From NCBI GenBank assembly GCA_001642005.1, contig LWCA01000091.1:1-56301 (forward strand): a stretch of 56,301 bases of DNA, read 5' to 3'. The notes beneath the pieces were generated by a model, which worked only from the letters and a program-made list of their open reading frames with translations, ran no database searches and was not told the DNA's origin. Origin of the DNA: Intoshia linei (lineage: Eukaryota > Orthonectida > Rhopaluridae). Within the stretch, counting starts at the first letter, position 1. Each line of letters begins with the position of its first letter. Positions 23,619 through 35,231 of the stretch are shown in pieces. Position numbers and translations under genes: made by a program.

Positions 23619-24308
23619 GTTTATTTGTTTCATTAATCATTATTTTTAATTCAATTTATATATTCAAAATGTATATTTACATTTTTTGATATTTGATATT
23701 TTATAATTTATTACATGATATTTTGTAACATTATAATTAATTTATCAGATGTACGTTATAATGTTATTTAAATAAAGTATAGTAAATTATATAGAATTGT
23801 ATAAATATCAACATTTAAGTTATATTTTATCATATGAGAATATGACAGATGCTTGATTTGTATTTTTACATTATAGTCATTTCTGTATAAAGAGTATATA
23901 AAATGGTATATTGTATTACGGCTGATTAAATTTGTTGTGATTTTTTGCAATTTATTTTATTATTCAATTTAACTTGAGCCACCTTTCAGAGTCTGCGAGA
24001 CTATATTTTATACAAAATATTATGACAGTTGAATTGTTTTTAAGCGATTATAAAAAGCTTATATTAAATTTTTTAATGTTGTTTATTACATATTTTACAT
24101 TTCACATAGGAAGCAAATTCTTATCTACTCATATACCACCATTACAACTAAAATAATATTACTGGTTTAAACTTAACTGGTCATTCTTAAATTCATTTTG
24201 AAAGTTTTATAGTCTGTCTTGATAAATGCTTAAAATCAAAAAAGGCATCCACATGAAAATGGTTTTTTCTAATAAAAATAAGTGGACACCTTATTGTACA
24301 ATGTACAT
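23619..24308. other. AT-rich DNA, no feature seen
   Basis: Short open frames at 23768-23950 and 23974-24156 have no family resemblance or splice context. Confidence 0.5.
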
Positions 24309-24839
24309 TAGGCGTGTGAATTTTTTCACTTTTTTGCGAAAATACAAAAGTGCCACCCCATGCGTGGAAGATGAGGTGGAATGATACACAATTATCAAAA
24401 AAGGATTAAAAAAAACCCTGGGGCAAAGAACTTCAAAATATAAATAATGAGCAAAATTTAATATATTTTGTATAGTAAATTTCATAGTAATAATTATTTC
24501 CATAACAATTAATTTTTAAATTATGATTTTATTATATTTATTAAGTTTTCTCATTGGAATCGGTTTTTTTATCAATTCGGCGTTCATGATTCGCTAGACG
24601 ATAATTTTGCGCATCTTTATAGCTATTTGTATAAAAAATTTTATATTTAAAATAATATTTTTAAGATAATTGTCATATATTTGTTACTGTGAGCGATACA
24701 TTGATCAAAACTTTAGAAGCGATGCCCCAGGGTTTTTTTTAACAGTTGAGAGGTAAGATTGGGTGCAAATTGAATATTTTCAAAATGTTCATATGGTGGA
24801 AGGCTGCACTTTTGATATAAAAATTCGATCACACCCCTA
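24309..24839. mobile_element. Fold-back hAT-like element with perfect 8-bp target duplication
   Basis: Termini TAGGCGTGTGAATTT and TCACACCCCTA are flanked by perfect direct repeats ATGTACAT (24301-24308 and 24840-24847). The ends form long imperfect inverted arms of about 120 bp: CAAAAGTGCC near 24345 pairs with GCACTTTTG near 24807, and TTAAAAAAAACCCTGGGGCA near 24406 has an exact inverse near 24722. Non-coding. The 8-bp duplication and TAG...CTA ends point to hAT. Confidence 0.75.
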
Positions 24840-25737
24840 ATGTACATTTTAATTGCTTGGAAGGGTCAAGCGACATTTATTTAATCCTACAGATGTGCCA
24901 CAGAATTACTTTTTTTGCGATAATTATTTAATTTAAAAAATAGATACCTACTCAAAATATTATAAAATGAAATGATTATTTGAGAAATGGACACATACAT
25001 TTTTAATTAACCCCTTTTATATCTGACTAGGTTGACTGTTATGCAATACGTACAAACAGCACCTTGCTCTGCCGAGGGCACAAATTTTTATTATACCAAA
25101 AAAATAAATTCACGTTGAAAATCTAACTTAAAAATCCACTACTAACTATTATGAATCTTTTAAAGGAGTGGTTTCCAAACTTGTTTCAAGTGGAACCGTC
25201 ATATCACATTACATTTTACTTTAAAGTGAATTATTCCATCTTAATTTTTTGTTTGTTAACATTTGCGTAAATAATTTTAAACACAATTTTTATCCCATTT
25301 TTTTAATTTGTTAGACAGAATGTGTGTATAATATTCAAAATAAAGTAAAAACAGTCCAATCCTAAAAATTATCATAAATAGCATAAATTCAAGAAAAAAT
25401 AAAATTATAAAAACCTATTTTGTCATTTTCAATGTGATAATATATATTCGATACAAATTTAATAAATACTTAAAAATACCAATTATGTATCAATAATTAA
25501 CGGAATCTTCACTTTATAAATATATTTTAAATGAATTTTACCAATATTACAAAAGATTGTAATAAATATAAAAATTATAATAACAAAGTTGTATTACTTT
25601 TAGTAATTCGTTGTTGTAGTTTTAATTTAAATTTTAAATAAAATGTTATGAAAATAAGATTGAAAAATTGCGAAGGAATAAATTATATACATTTTCACTT
25701 ATATTTATTTATTGCAAAGATGTGGACCAGTGTTTCC

Positions 25738-27724
25738 CAACCTTTTAAGTATCATGCCCCACTTTTATCATTACGAAATTTCTACGCCCCACAATAATTT
25801 GTAACAAATATTTCCATGTAGTGTCCTAACAGAATTTTTTATGTTTATATATTACAGCGTAACAAACAATGGCAAAAAGTTAAATTAAAATGTAATATAC
25901 CTAAATATAACATACAATAAACCGAATTAATTTGTGATTTTTCAAAATATGGTGTAAATATTTTTAGTCTATCAAAAATATGTGAATTTACCAAATTTTA
26001 GTTTATCTTGTTCAAAAATTATCATTGCTGTAACTTTACCTGGTAAAATTTACCACTGTGTTTGAATGGTAGTTATAAGTTATAATTAGGGCAAATTTTG
26101 ATATGTTCATACGCATCAAATTACAATCACAATGATAATAATTTTACGTGTATTAATTGGCTAATTAAAATTTGATTAAGTTAATAAAGTTAAAATAATA
26201 TTTTCAAAAGTTAAATTTTATTTTTAAAAGTTAAATTATATTTTCACTTTAATTTTGTTTTATGCATGATTGTAGTAAATAAACTTATTAATTTTTATAT
26301 AACTCACTAAAAGCAGTTTTTATTTATTCTTAACTTATTTCTATTCACAATATAGGTAATTTAGCAATACTTTTATATCATTAATGTTTTTTAAGCATGC
26401 CAAAATATGCGAAATCTAAATATGAAAAAATTTAAATAAAATATTGAAATAAATGATAAATAATTAATAAATAAATAAATAATAAATAATTGAAATAATT
26501 ACAAAACTTTATCTTAGTGAATTTACTAAGAATGACGACAATTCATTTTGTATAAAATGTTGCAATGTTACTTTTACAAAATTAAATTTTATTCAATTAC
26601 ACCGCAAATTAGCAAAACACAAGAGTTTTATGCATATTGTCAGTATTGGAAGTTCAATTAAAACATTGAATGACTTTGTAACAGAAATGGCAGAAGAAAT
26701 TCCATCTGCGGACATATCTCTAAAAAGTTAAATAACGTCAAGTTAAGAACAACATTTAAAAAAAAGGGAATCATTTTGCCATCTGAAAGCAATTGAAGAA
26801 ATAAAATTGATGCTTGTATTTGAAAGAAATGGAAAGAATAAAAAATTATTGTATTAATAATATAATCTTTATCATTATGGACGAAACATATTTAAATGGA
26901 TATAAGTACTTAATACTATGATTGGAACATTAGAAACACCTCAGAATGTAATATTATATGATTGTAAAAATATTACAATAATATGAACGCACAAATAATC
27001 ATTCATACTTTTGATGATACAATTAAAAATAATTAAACAAAAAACAGAAACTTTTAAAAGAAAATATTAAAAATTATGTATACGTAATAAATTTGATTTT
27101 GTACGACCCAAATAATACACTTTTTATTCATCTTTATTAAGACTTAAATTAGGGATCGGAAACCTTTTGCATCTAGTGGACCACTTTTCTATTTTTTACA
27201 GGTGTATTAGAAATAGTGGATATGACTAATGAGTACTAAATATGAAAAAGGTTATGAAACCCTTAATTAGATATTTACGGACATAAGACAACGCTGATTG
27301 TTTTACAACAACTATCTAATAATGCCAATACAATTATGTTTTAAAATTTATATAACGGTGCTACTGCCGACAAGGCAGCAGAAATATTATTATTATGGCG
27401 AATATTAGATTTCATCACTGTTTAAAGAAAAAAATTTAACGAAAAAACAACACACGTGAATTTTTTTTTATAGGTTAAAAAAAATCGCCTTAGTTATAAC
27501 TTTAAAGTTAATTGTGACAAATTCCTGATATAAATGGAATGTGGTCAATGATCATTATTGTAATTAAAAACGCATGTAAAAATATATCTAAATTTTAATA
27601 AAAATTGAGCTTATCAATGAATTTGTAAAAATAGAAATCATTGATAACTAATCAATTATTTTGTTTTTTAAAATTTTTAACAAGTCTCACCGATGGAGCG
27701 CACGCCCCACGTTCGGAATCACTA
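25738..27724 (+). mobile_element. Nested hAT-like transposon with decayed transposase
   Basis: The left end CAGTGTTTCCCAACC and the right end (inverse TAGTGATTCCGAAC) form hAT-type termini. Flanking 8-mers ATGTGGAC and GTGTAGAC match at six of eight. It sits inside Helitron copy 4, so it is younger than that insertion. Further hAT-like ends inside (about 27150, GGGATCGGAAACC) suggest another layer. Confidence 0.65.
26510..27040 (+). pseudogene. hAT transposase remnant with BED-like zinc finger
   Basis: One frame from about 26510 to a stop at 26731 reads a BED/C2H2-like finger: FCIKCCNVTF, then QLHRKLAKH (C-x2-C ... H-x5-H), followed by a helix. Downstream, across stops and frameshifts, pieces recall the hAT catalytic core: IMDETYLNGYKYLI, then MIGTLETPQNVILYDCKNI, then NAQIIIHTFDDTIK. 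The order resembles CGGBP1/ZBED-type hAT proteins. Broken by several stops, hence inactive. Confidence 0.55.
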
Positions 27725-28378
27725 GTGTAGACGTTCAATGCACATTTTTATTTTAATCGAAATATTGGTTGATAATATAGTAAAAATTATTTTTAACCGG
27801 GAATGCATAGACTTCTGGGGTTGAAATTTTGTATTTATATCAACTGGAATAAGCTGCATCAGAATAATCTTTTTTTAATTTTCGGACCGTTAATTATTTC
27901 ACAATTGTTATTTGAATAAAATATATGAATACTAAAATGCTTTTTTGACCGTGAAGGCGTCACTTATTAAGATTGACATTTTTTGTGTGTCTTAACAGGA
28001 TACAACTGTACCATTTGTAATTTTTTTAAATTTCAGGCTGTTTTCATAAAAAAAAGGTCATTTGGGGTTTCGCCCTGAAGATATAATTTTTTTAAATTTA
28101 ACTTTATGATAATAATTATTATATGTTTATGATTTTAAAATCTGTATCAGAGTATATATTTTTTTAAATTTTCGAATTCGTTTAATTTTCAAAAAAAAGG
28201 AAAATTGGGATTTTTGACCCGTAAGATGAGTTTGGGAGGTTGAAATTTATTTTGCTACCACCCCGTGAAAACTGTAATTGAAATATGGACTTTATAAAAT
28301 TCTAAGACTGGTAGTTATTGAAATAAACGGTAACACACACAAAAAAATATTGCATAGCATATTATATAAGTAAGGGTA

Positions 28379-29141
28379 TCTTTACGCGATATTGTCTTTT
28401 GATTTCAATGATTGTTTATTATAATATGTATACGGGATTATGCCAAAGGCGAAGGGAACTTACATGAACTTTAAAAAATTATATGTAATTCGACTAGTAG
28501 ATTAGCCCTGCAATACTCAATCGCGGAACGTGTCGTTGTTTATAGTTGGTAATCTGTTTCGAAATGTTTATTATTTTAAGACATCTAGTAGTACATTATA
28601 TTACAACAAAAATACGTAATCTATAAAATCTTGGAAGTTTAATTCGCATTGATTATAATATCAAATCCCTAGACACATTATATACCGTATATTAACTACT
28701 TTAGCGTACATGCAAATACCATGACTAAATGAGTTATAATTGAAAGATTAGTTGAGCGAATAATTTATATTACAATGTAACAATAAATCACAATTATTAA
28801 CGTCATAATTAATCGTAATGGAAATTATAAAGCAAAATACAATTGTCACGATAAATGTAACATTTTAAAATTTAACTGTGAAAAATAAATTTAATTATCC
28901 TAACCGACAAAATTGTTTTTATTCTAATAAGTAAAAATAAGTTAAACCAATGGTTTGAAAACCATATCTCACATTTTAAAGAGTTTTATACTATACCGGA
29001 AAAACTTGACTTTGAATTTTTATAAATTTCTAAAAACTTTAAATTTAAACAAGTAAAGAGAAGCCCATATATTTATAACTTAAATGAAAAATTTTTAATT
29101 TTGAAGTTAAATTATTTAAAAAATAATAATTTGATATTTTA
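28379..29141. other. Intergenic DNA, no feature seen
   Basis: AT-rich, many stops, no repeat family recognised. It includes the short 3' flank of the minus-strand TFB2M gene. Confidence 0.5.
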
Positions 29142-30035
29142 TTAATCTTGCGAAATTTCATCCATATTGAGTTTGTCTTTAATAATATCATAAAACTTTA
29201 ACAACCTATCATAATCCAAATCCCTAATATGATCAATCATGAGAAAATCATTAAAAATCAACTCTTGTCCAATTCCATTAGATAATTTTTCACACAAAGG
29301 AATAATTCGTTCCAATTTATTGATACGTAAAAATCTTAAAAAATGGTAAAATTTTTTCAAGTCCTTGGTGCAGTTTTGTAAATTCAAATTAATCTGAATC
29401 AAACACATTTTATCAAATTTCAAAGAATTATAAGTAGAATTGACTGAAAAATGGCTGATGGGATATTCTTGCAATTTAACAACTTTACAAATGTGCAACC
29501 CCAAAATATCGGATATTCTCGAATTTGATTTCCATATAAATTTTGAATTTAAAGTTTCAAATATACTATTTGGTATTATAATGTAATGGACAATATTTCC
29601 ATAACAAAATGGAAATTTTCCAAATATAATGGAATTTGCAAAGTTGCGAAATAATGTAAGTTGGAAAGTTGTAGGGTGGATATTGCCGACAATACTAAAT
29701 TCTGTGTCATTATCTGAAAAACATTTTTTTGTTAGATTATATTCTGATAATGGAAATTGTTGTTCCAATAAAAATGGATAATATGCTTTCACACATTTAT
29801 AGTTTGATAGGTGACTGTAATTTAAGATTAAATGGTCAATTTCATATGGTTCAGCCGATAGAATGTTTGAACAGCCAGAATTTAACAAGGCTTTACCTAG
29901 CAAATCTTTACCTGGGCTCACGTTTATTATAAGATGACTTTTTGGTATTTTTGACATTAATAAATCTGCTACTTTTGCCGCTGTTTCTGGGTTCAATAAA
30001 GTCATGCATTTGTATAACCTTTTTGCTCGGTTCAT
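29142..30035 (-). CDS. TFB2M: Mitochondrial transcription factor B2-like (KsgA/Dim1 fold)
   Basis: A single exon of 297 aa. The N-terminal region (LLNPETAAKVADLL) matches the family segment before motif I. Motif I is degenerate: INVSPGKDLLGKALLNSG (residues 37-54) in place of the E-x-GPG loop that binds S-adenosylmethionine. The active-site NLPY of true rRNA dimethylases is replaced by VGNIHP (116-121), comparable to VGMFPS of human TFB2M. The C-terminal helical domain carries MIDHIRDLDYDRLLKFYDII, like the TFB2M VIDHLRSL region. TFB2M helps mitochondrial RNA polymerase melt promoters. The lost motifs imply a transcription role rather than methylation. TFB1M is the alternative but normally keeps both motifs. 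Shorter than human (396 aa). AATAAA begins within the stop codon. If the upstream kinesin exons are right, the gene is nested antisense in a kinesin intron. Confidence 0.82.
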   Translation of the reverse strand: MNRAKRLYKCMTLLNPETAAKVADLLMSKIPKSHLIINVSPGKDLLGKALLNSGCSNILSAEPYEIDHLILNYSHLSNYKCVKAYYPFLLEQQFPLSEYNLTKKCFSDNDTEFSIVGNIHPTTFQLTLFRNFANSIIFGKFPFCYGNIVHYIIIPNSIFETLNSKFIWKSNSRISDILGLHICKVVKLQEYPISHFSVNSTYNSLKFDKMCLIQINLNLQNCTKDLKKFYHFLRFLRINKLERIIPLCEKLSNGIGQELIFNDFLMIDHIRDLDYDRLLKFYDIIKDKLNMDEISQD

Positions 30036-31204
30036 ATAATTTTCAACGTTTTAACCTTTCAAATTGGTATTTTGGCAATTCAATGATGGTTATTCTTGTT
30101 AAAATGGACGATAATTAAAATATATCTTTGTAATCATGATAATTTTTTGTACATTAACAATTCATTTCTTTTTGCTAATGATCAAATGTCCACATGTGAA
30201 TTTATGCAGTAGCGACAGATTAAGCTGACCATGGACTACATGTAATTGTGAAAATTCAACACTTTTTTCAAATTTTATAAATTTTCATTATTTTGACTGT
30301 TTTTTATATAAAATGAGTTGTATCCAGGCGAAAAGTAAATTTTCCATAAAAAAAAAACGGACCATGCAGAGTTTCCCTATAAATGAAATGGAATTTGCCT
30401 TATAACAACACGATAAAAAAACTCTTATAGAAATATGGAATTTTTAAAACTCATCTTAGTTTCTTAATAAACTGGAACAGACAAACAAACATACATTTTT
30501 AACTAAATTATGTTATATAGCTAAGGATTCTATTTTTTTAATTTTTTAACAATTTTTAGGGATATCCCGATAATTTTGTCCAGGGTTATTCTCTGGCACA
30601 ATTACAGCTACCGGAAAAAAATTTAAAATGTGTCATTTTTAACTTTTTGGGAATTTAAGTTTTTTAAGTAAATGGTTCATACAACCACATATTTTCAGCA
30701 ATGTTTATTTTATATGAGGATTTTTCCCACACGTCATTTATTTATCATACATATTGCAACGACATCATTATAATTGTACTATAATATAATTATGAGTAAA
30801 ATAAAACATTAAATAAGAAATATTGACTATAAATTATATTAATTGTATCCATGATAGATGTGATTAGCTAAAAGAGGTGCTTTGCAACAGGTCCTTTTTT
30901 TAATTATGTAAAATTTATAAAGCAGAATTTGATACTAACCATTTATTCAAGCAATTAAGTACACCGTATATAGAAATTAACTCATCCATTCGCTAAATAT
31001 ATGTTAATGTAATCTAATTGCAAACATACAGATGTTATTTATGTTGGGCTGTGTACATTACAATTGGTGTGTATTTCTTTTAGTTTTATAAATAATTTTA
31101 GTCAATTGTGTCACAAATTTTCAGTATTATACTATTCATCAAGAACATACAGGTGACATTATTTATTCAATATTATTATTGACAATACTCAATGACCATT
31201 GTAT
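30036..31204. other. Intergenic DNA, no gene seen
   Basis: AT-rich sequence with no open frame or known repeat recognised. Confidence 0.5.
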
Positions 31205-31687
31205 TTTGCTAAATTCCGGATCTAGCTCTGTTAAGGGCGGTCGTTTTTAATTTTACCAAAAAATAAATATTACTATTCACTATTATCAACCCTTAAAGGA
31301 GTGGTTCTCAAACTTACTTCACGTGGATCCGTCATATTACATTACCTTTTAATTTAAAGCGAATTGTTCCAAATAAAATCACCAAATTTCAACTACATTT
31401 TACAATGTACATTGCAATTTATTGTATTGTATTCAAATGTTTATTACCAAATAAAAATACTAAATACCAAAGTCTATTTTTGACCGTGAAGGCGTCACTT
31501 TGTGAGATTAAAAGTTTTTGTGACTGTTAACTGGATATAACTGTATGATCTGTAATTTTTTTAACATTCTAGGGCTGTTTTCATTTTTAAAAAAAAGGGT
31601 AATCTGGGTTTTTGACTGTGAAAATTATTTTTTAGAGGTTGCTATTTATGATAATGCTTATGAATTTAAAAACCATCCCAGAATTTA
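31205..31687 (-). mobile_element. Helitron fragment (copy 5)
   Basis: Family 3' region in reverse orientation (TCTAGCTCTGTTAAGGGCGG, then ACCCTTAAAGGAGTGGTTC), later the GACCGTGAAGGCGTCACTT and GGGCTGTTTTCAT blocks. It abuts the 5' end of copy 6 head to head. Confidence 0.65.
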
Positions 31688-32790
31688 TCCTTACTTATAT
31701 AATATGATATGCAATATTTGTTTGTGTGTGTGTTACCGTGTATTTCAATAACTACCAGACTTAGAATTTTATAAAGTCCACATTTCAATTACAGTTTTTT
31801 TTCCGGGGTGTTAGCAAAATAAATTTCAACCTTCCAAACTGTCATCTTACGCATTAATAAGTCAAATTGTTGTTTTTTTAAAAATCAAACGAATTCGAGA
31901 ATTTAAAAAAATATATACTCTAATACTGATTTTAGCATAATAAATATTATCATAAATTTAAATTTAAAAAAATATATTTTTAGGGCCAAAACCACAAATT
32001 ACCCTTCTTTTTTTTTCATGAAAACAGCCCTTAAATTAAAAAAATCACAGGTGGTACAGGTGTGTCCTGTTAACACACACAAAAATTTTTAATGTGAATA
32101 AGTTACGCCTTCACGGTGACAAAAGCATTTCAGTATTCATTCTATTCATATACAGTAGACGCTATTCATAACAACATTTTTTTGGTGTTGTAATGAAAAA
32201 TGTAAACATTAATATTATGATCTTTATTATTATATTTTAAAAATTTCGCTTCATTTCGATAATGTAAATAATAAGTTTAATTTTATTTTACAAAGTCAAC
32301 AATGCTTAATACAATTTAAACAGTAAAAAATGTATTTTAGTTACTAAAAAATAGATGCGTTACCTATGATGTGTCACTTATGGAATGATTTTATTGTTGT
32401 ACTAGTTGAAGTGATTTTCTATACATTTACTATAGAAAATGTTACAATTGAACATCATTTTTCAACGTGTTGTAATGGAAAATGTTGTTATGAATAGCGT
32501 CTACTGCATTGTTTTTCCGAATTATTTTATTAACAAAAAATAAAAAATATGAAATAATTAACGGTCCGAAAATTAAAAAGATTATTCTGATACCATTCTT
32601 ACGTCCGAAAATTGTTTTTAAATGTGCTGAATTGAGTAATTTTGATAGGTTAATATTTCTTAATTATCTAAAGAGGATACTGAAAATATTTTACCTTATT
32701 ATGTTATTTGTGACGATTTTTAGGATTTTAACTATAATTGTATTGTTTTTACTTTATTTTTAATTTATATTGACTTGTTCATAAATTAAA
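31688..32790 (+). mobile_element. Helitron (copy 6) split by a nested MITE
   Basis: It starts A|TCCTTACTTATATAATATG at 31688. The body is interrupted at 32153-32506 by a TA-type MITE and resumes with the GAAATAATTAACGGTCCG block. The 3' part decays and no CTAG end was found. Confidence 0.7.
32153..32506. mobile_element. Tc1/pogo-like MITE nested in Helitron copy 6
   Basis: Perfect terminal inverted repeats of about 28 bp begin CAGTAGACGCTATTCATAAC on each strand, continuing AACATTTT. The left flank is TA and the right flank CA, fitting a TA duplication with one change. Non-coding, 354 bp. Confidence 0.8.
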
Positions 32791-33120
32791 AATATAAAAA
32801 GTCCACCCTAAAGAGAGCTAGTTAGTTATTTTTACAAAGTAAACAACAGTTAAGTTATTTGCTAAATAATTTATTAACAGACACAGAAAAACATTTAATT
32901 TGGTATAAAATACTGTAAGTAAATGTAAGAGTCAAAAAAATTTAATATTAAAATATAATTAATTATCCAATTGATATAATATAATGTAAATAATATTGAT
33001 TTTATTATTAATAAATTTTGAAACATAATCAAATTTTGCTCATTTTGATTCAATTTTTGACTTTTCCCTGAAAGGTACTTTTTTAAACAATGCATTGTTC
33101 GTTTCATATTATAGTATTAA

Positions 33121-33735
33121 CTAGGTTGACTGTTATGTACTACGTACAAACAGCACCTAGCTCTGCCGAGGGACATTTTTTAAAAAAATAATAAAAAAAT
33201 AAATTCATAAAAGTTAATATTATTAACGTCAACTTAATTAATTTTATATTCAAAAATAATACAATACTTATTGGTTACTTTTATTTTCCTCATACTTAAC
33301 AAAGTCGTTCTAACTCATCACATTAATTTGGACTATTCTTCATGCAAGTTTATATAGATTTTAATAAAATCAATTTGATTAAACTGCTTTTTTGAGTGTT
33401 ATACTGTTAACTAGGTTGACTTTTATGTACTACGTACACAGACATCACATAGCTCTGCCGAGGGCACATTTTTATTCTACCAAAAAAATAAATTCATGTT
33501 GAAAATATAATTTAAAAATCCTACTATTCACTATTATCAATCCTTTAAAGGAGTGGTTCCAAAAATAAATTCACGTTGAAAATCTAATTTAAAAATCCTA
33601 CTATTCACTATTATCAATCCTTTAAAGGAGTGGTTCCCAAATTTGTTTCAGGTGGAACCATCATATCACATTACTTTTTACTTTAAAGTGAATTATTCCA
33701 CGTTAATTTTTTGTTTCTTAACATTTGCTTTGTTA
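33121..33735 (-). mobile_element. Helitron 3' segment with two tandem CTAG termini (copies 7/8)
   Basis: On the plus strand a first terminus A|CTAGGTTGACTGTTATG starts at 33121, with about 75 bp of family 3' end. Then comes a unit of about 210 bp also present at 20640-20848, then a second terminus A|CTAGGTTGACTTTTATG at 33411 with the usual GCTCTGCCGAGGGCAC block. A 70-bp tandem duplication (about 33486-33560 and 33562-33635) follows. Confidence 0.7.
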
Positions 33736-34260
33736 ATTTTCACTGTCAAAACTACAAATTATCCTTTTTTTAAAATGAAAACAGCTCTATAATTTTAAAA
33801 AAATTTCGGATGATACAGTTATATCCAGTTAACACACACAAAAATTTCAATCTGAACAAGTGACGTCTTGATGGTCAAAAAATCACTATAATATTCATTT
33901 TTTTTTTTATTTCGAAACTATTTTATTAAAAGAAAAAATTTGAAATAATTAACGGTCGTTCAATTAAAAAAAAAGATAATTCTGATACAGCTTATTACAG
34001 TAGATATAAATACAAAATTTCAACCCCACAAATCTACGTATTCCCATGTAAATTAACTTTTAATATATTATTAACCAATATTTTTCAAATGTTTGGATTA
34101 AAATTAAAAATGTAAATATTCATCCTACAATTTCCAAAAAAGTGGGAATTGACGGTATTCACATTTGAAATAAAGAAATATTGGTTTCAATCTCATAGCT
34201 TTATTCCTTCTGCTTTTTTATCATTGCTATGTAGTTTCTTATTTTCAAAAAGTTTCAAGT
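33736..34260 (+). mobile_element. Helitron body fragment, forward orientation
   Basis: Family blocks appear in the forward order (CCTTTTTTTAAAATGAAAAC, then GATGATACAGTTATATCC, then GAAATAATTAACGGTCG), joined directly to the reverse-oriented segment before it. The junction is a rearrangement or a nested insertion. Confidence 0.6.
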
Positions 34261-34345
34261 TTAGAATCAAATGCAGTATAATTTTGTTACAATCATATTG
34301 AGATTTATTTCAATGTTGGAAATATTGACCATTAAAATTAAATTA

Positions 34346-35231
34346 CAGTGGTTTCTGTTCAATATGAATTCCATGAAAATAAAAGTTAGATTTGTATAGT
34401 ATTTATTATGAGTAAATTTTTTTAATATGAATTTCATTCAATATGAACTGTGAATATGAATTTGTGTAAATAAACATAAATTTGTATTAATTTTCTATCA
34501 CGACTTATAAATTTCAGAAAAATAACCATTCAATATGAGTTTGAATTTTAAAAGAAAAAGATTTTTCGATAAATGATAAAATAAAATTGATTAAACTGTT
34601 TGACGAATATTCAAATCGATCTCAAAAACATTTAGCCACCAAACACTCGATTTAAGTAGCTTTGATAAATAAGTCGTTAAAAAATCCCGAAGAAATCCTT
34701 AGTTGTAATAATTTAAATTTTAAATCAGAAGAGACAACCTTGTCTAAGGAAATCTATGAAAATAGAATCAGTGGTTTCAACGTCAACGGACATTAAATAT
34801 AAGTATAAGTGGCAATATATTGAAAGAAATGGTGATGGAAATTGCCAGTCTTTTGAATTTGAACGATTTTAAAGCCTCTACTGGTTGTTTAAATTCTTTT
34901 TTTTAACCAGAAATTCCATTAAATCAAAAAAAAATGTAGGAGAATCAAAATTAGTAAGCGAGTCTAAAATAAAAAAATGGAAAGAATTATTTTCTGAAGC
35001 TGTAGAAAAATATAGAAATGATAACATATTTAACTGTGATGAAACCAGATCTTATAAAAGAAAAAATTAAAAATTGCAATAAAATTAGAAACTATTTTCT
35101 ATTGCAAAAATAAATACTTATACATTTGTGTTAATATTCACTTCATTCTTTATTCATATTGTACAACCAACTCTATTATGAATATTCTAAATATCCGGTC
35201 CCTTGTCATTCATATTGTACAAAAACCACTG
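34346..35231 (+). mobile_element. Pogo/Tigger-like transposon, internally deleted
   Basis: Inverted termini CAGTGGTTTCTGTTCAATAT (left) and CAGTGGTTTTTGTACAATAT (right, other strand) are flanked on both sides by TA, the expected target duplication. The 886-bp element holds a decayed transposase. Subterminal CAATATGAA motifs recur near 34438. Confidence 0.85.
34575..35070 (+). pseudogene. Pogo/Tigger-like transposase remnant (CENP-B-type DNA-binding part)
   Basis: Pieces in order: a helix-turn-helix KLIKLFDEYSNRSQKHLA, interrupted by a stop after KHSI; then INKSLKNPEEI; then KASTGCLNSF (the F-x-ASxGWLxxF motif of the second DNA-binding domain); then GESKLVSESKIKKWKEL and NIFNCDETR, the start of the DDE domain. 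Frameshifts and stops separate them. The element ends soon after the DET motif, so most of the catalytic domain is deleted. Confidence 0.75.

Larger units (their letters stand above)
25027..28378 (-). mobile_element. Helitron (copy 4) split by a nested hAT element
   Basis: On the plus strand it begins A|CTAGGTTGACTGTTATGCAA and ends ATTATATAAGTAAGGG. The family body runs to about 25737, is interrupted by a 2-kb hAT-like element, and resumes at about 27725 with the TAGACGTTCAATGCAC block that directly follows the break point in other copies. Confidence 0.8.
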
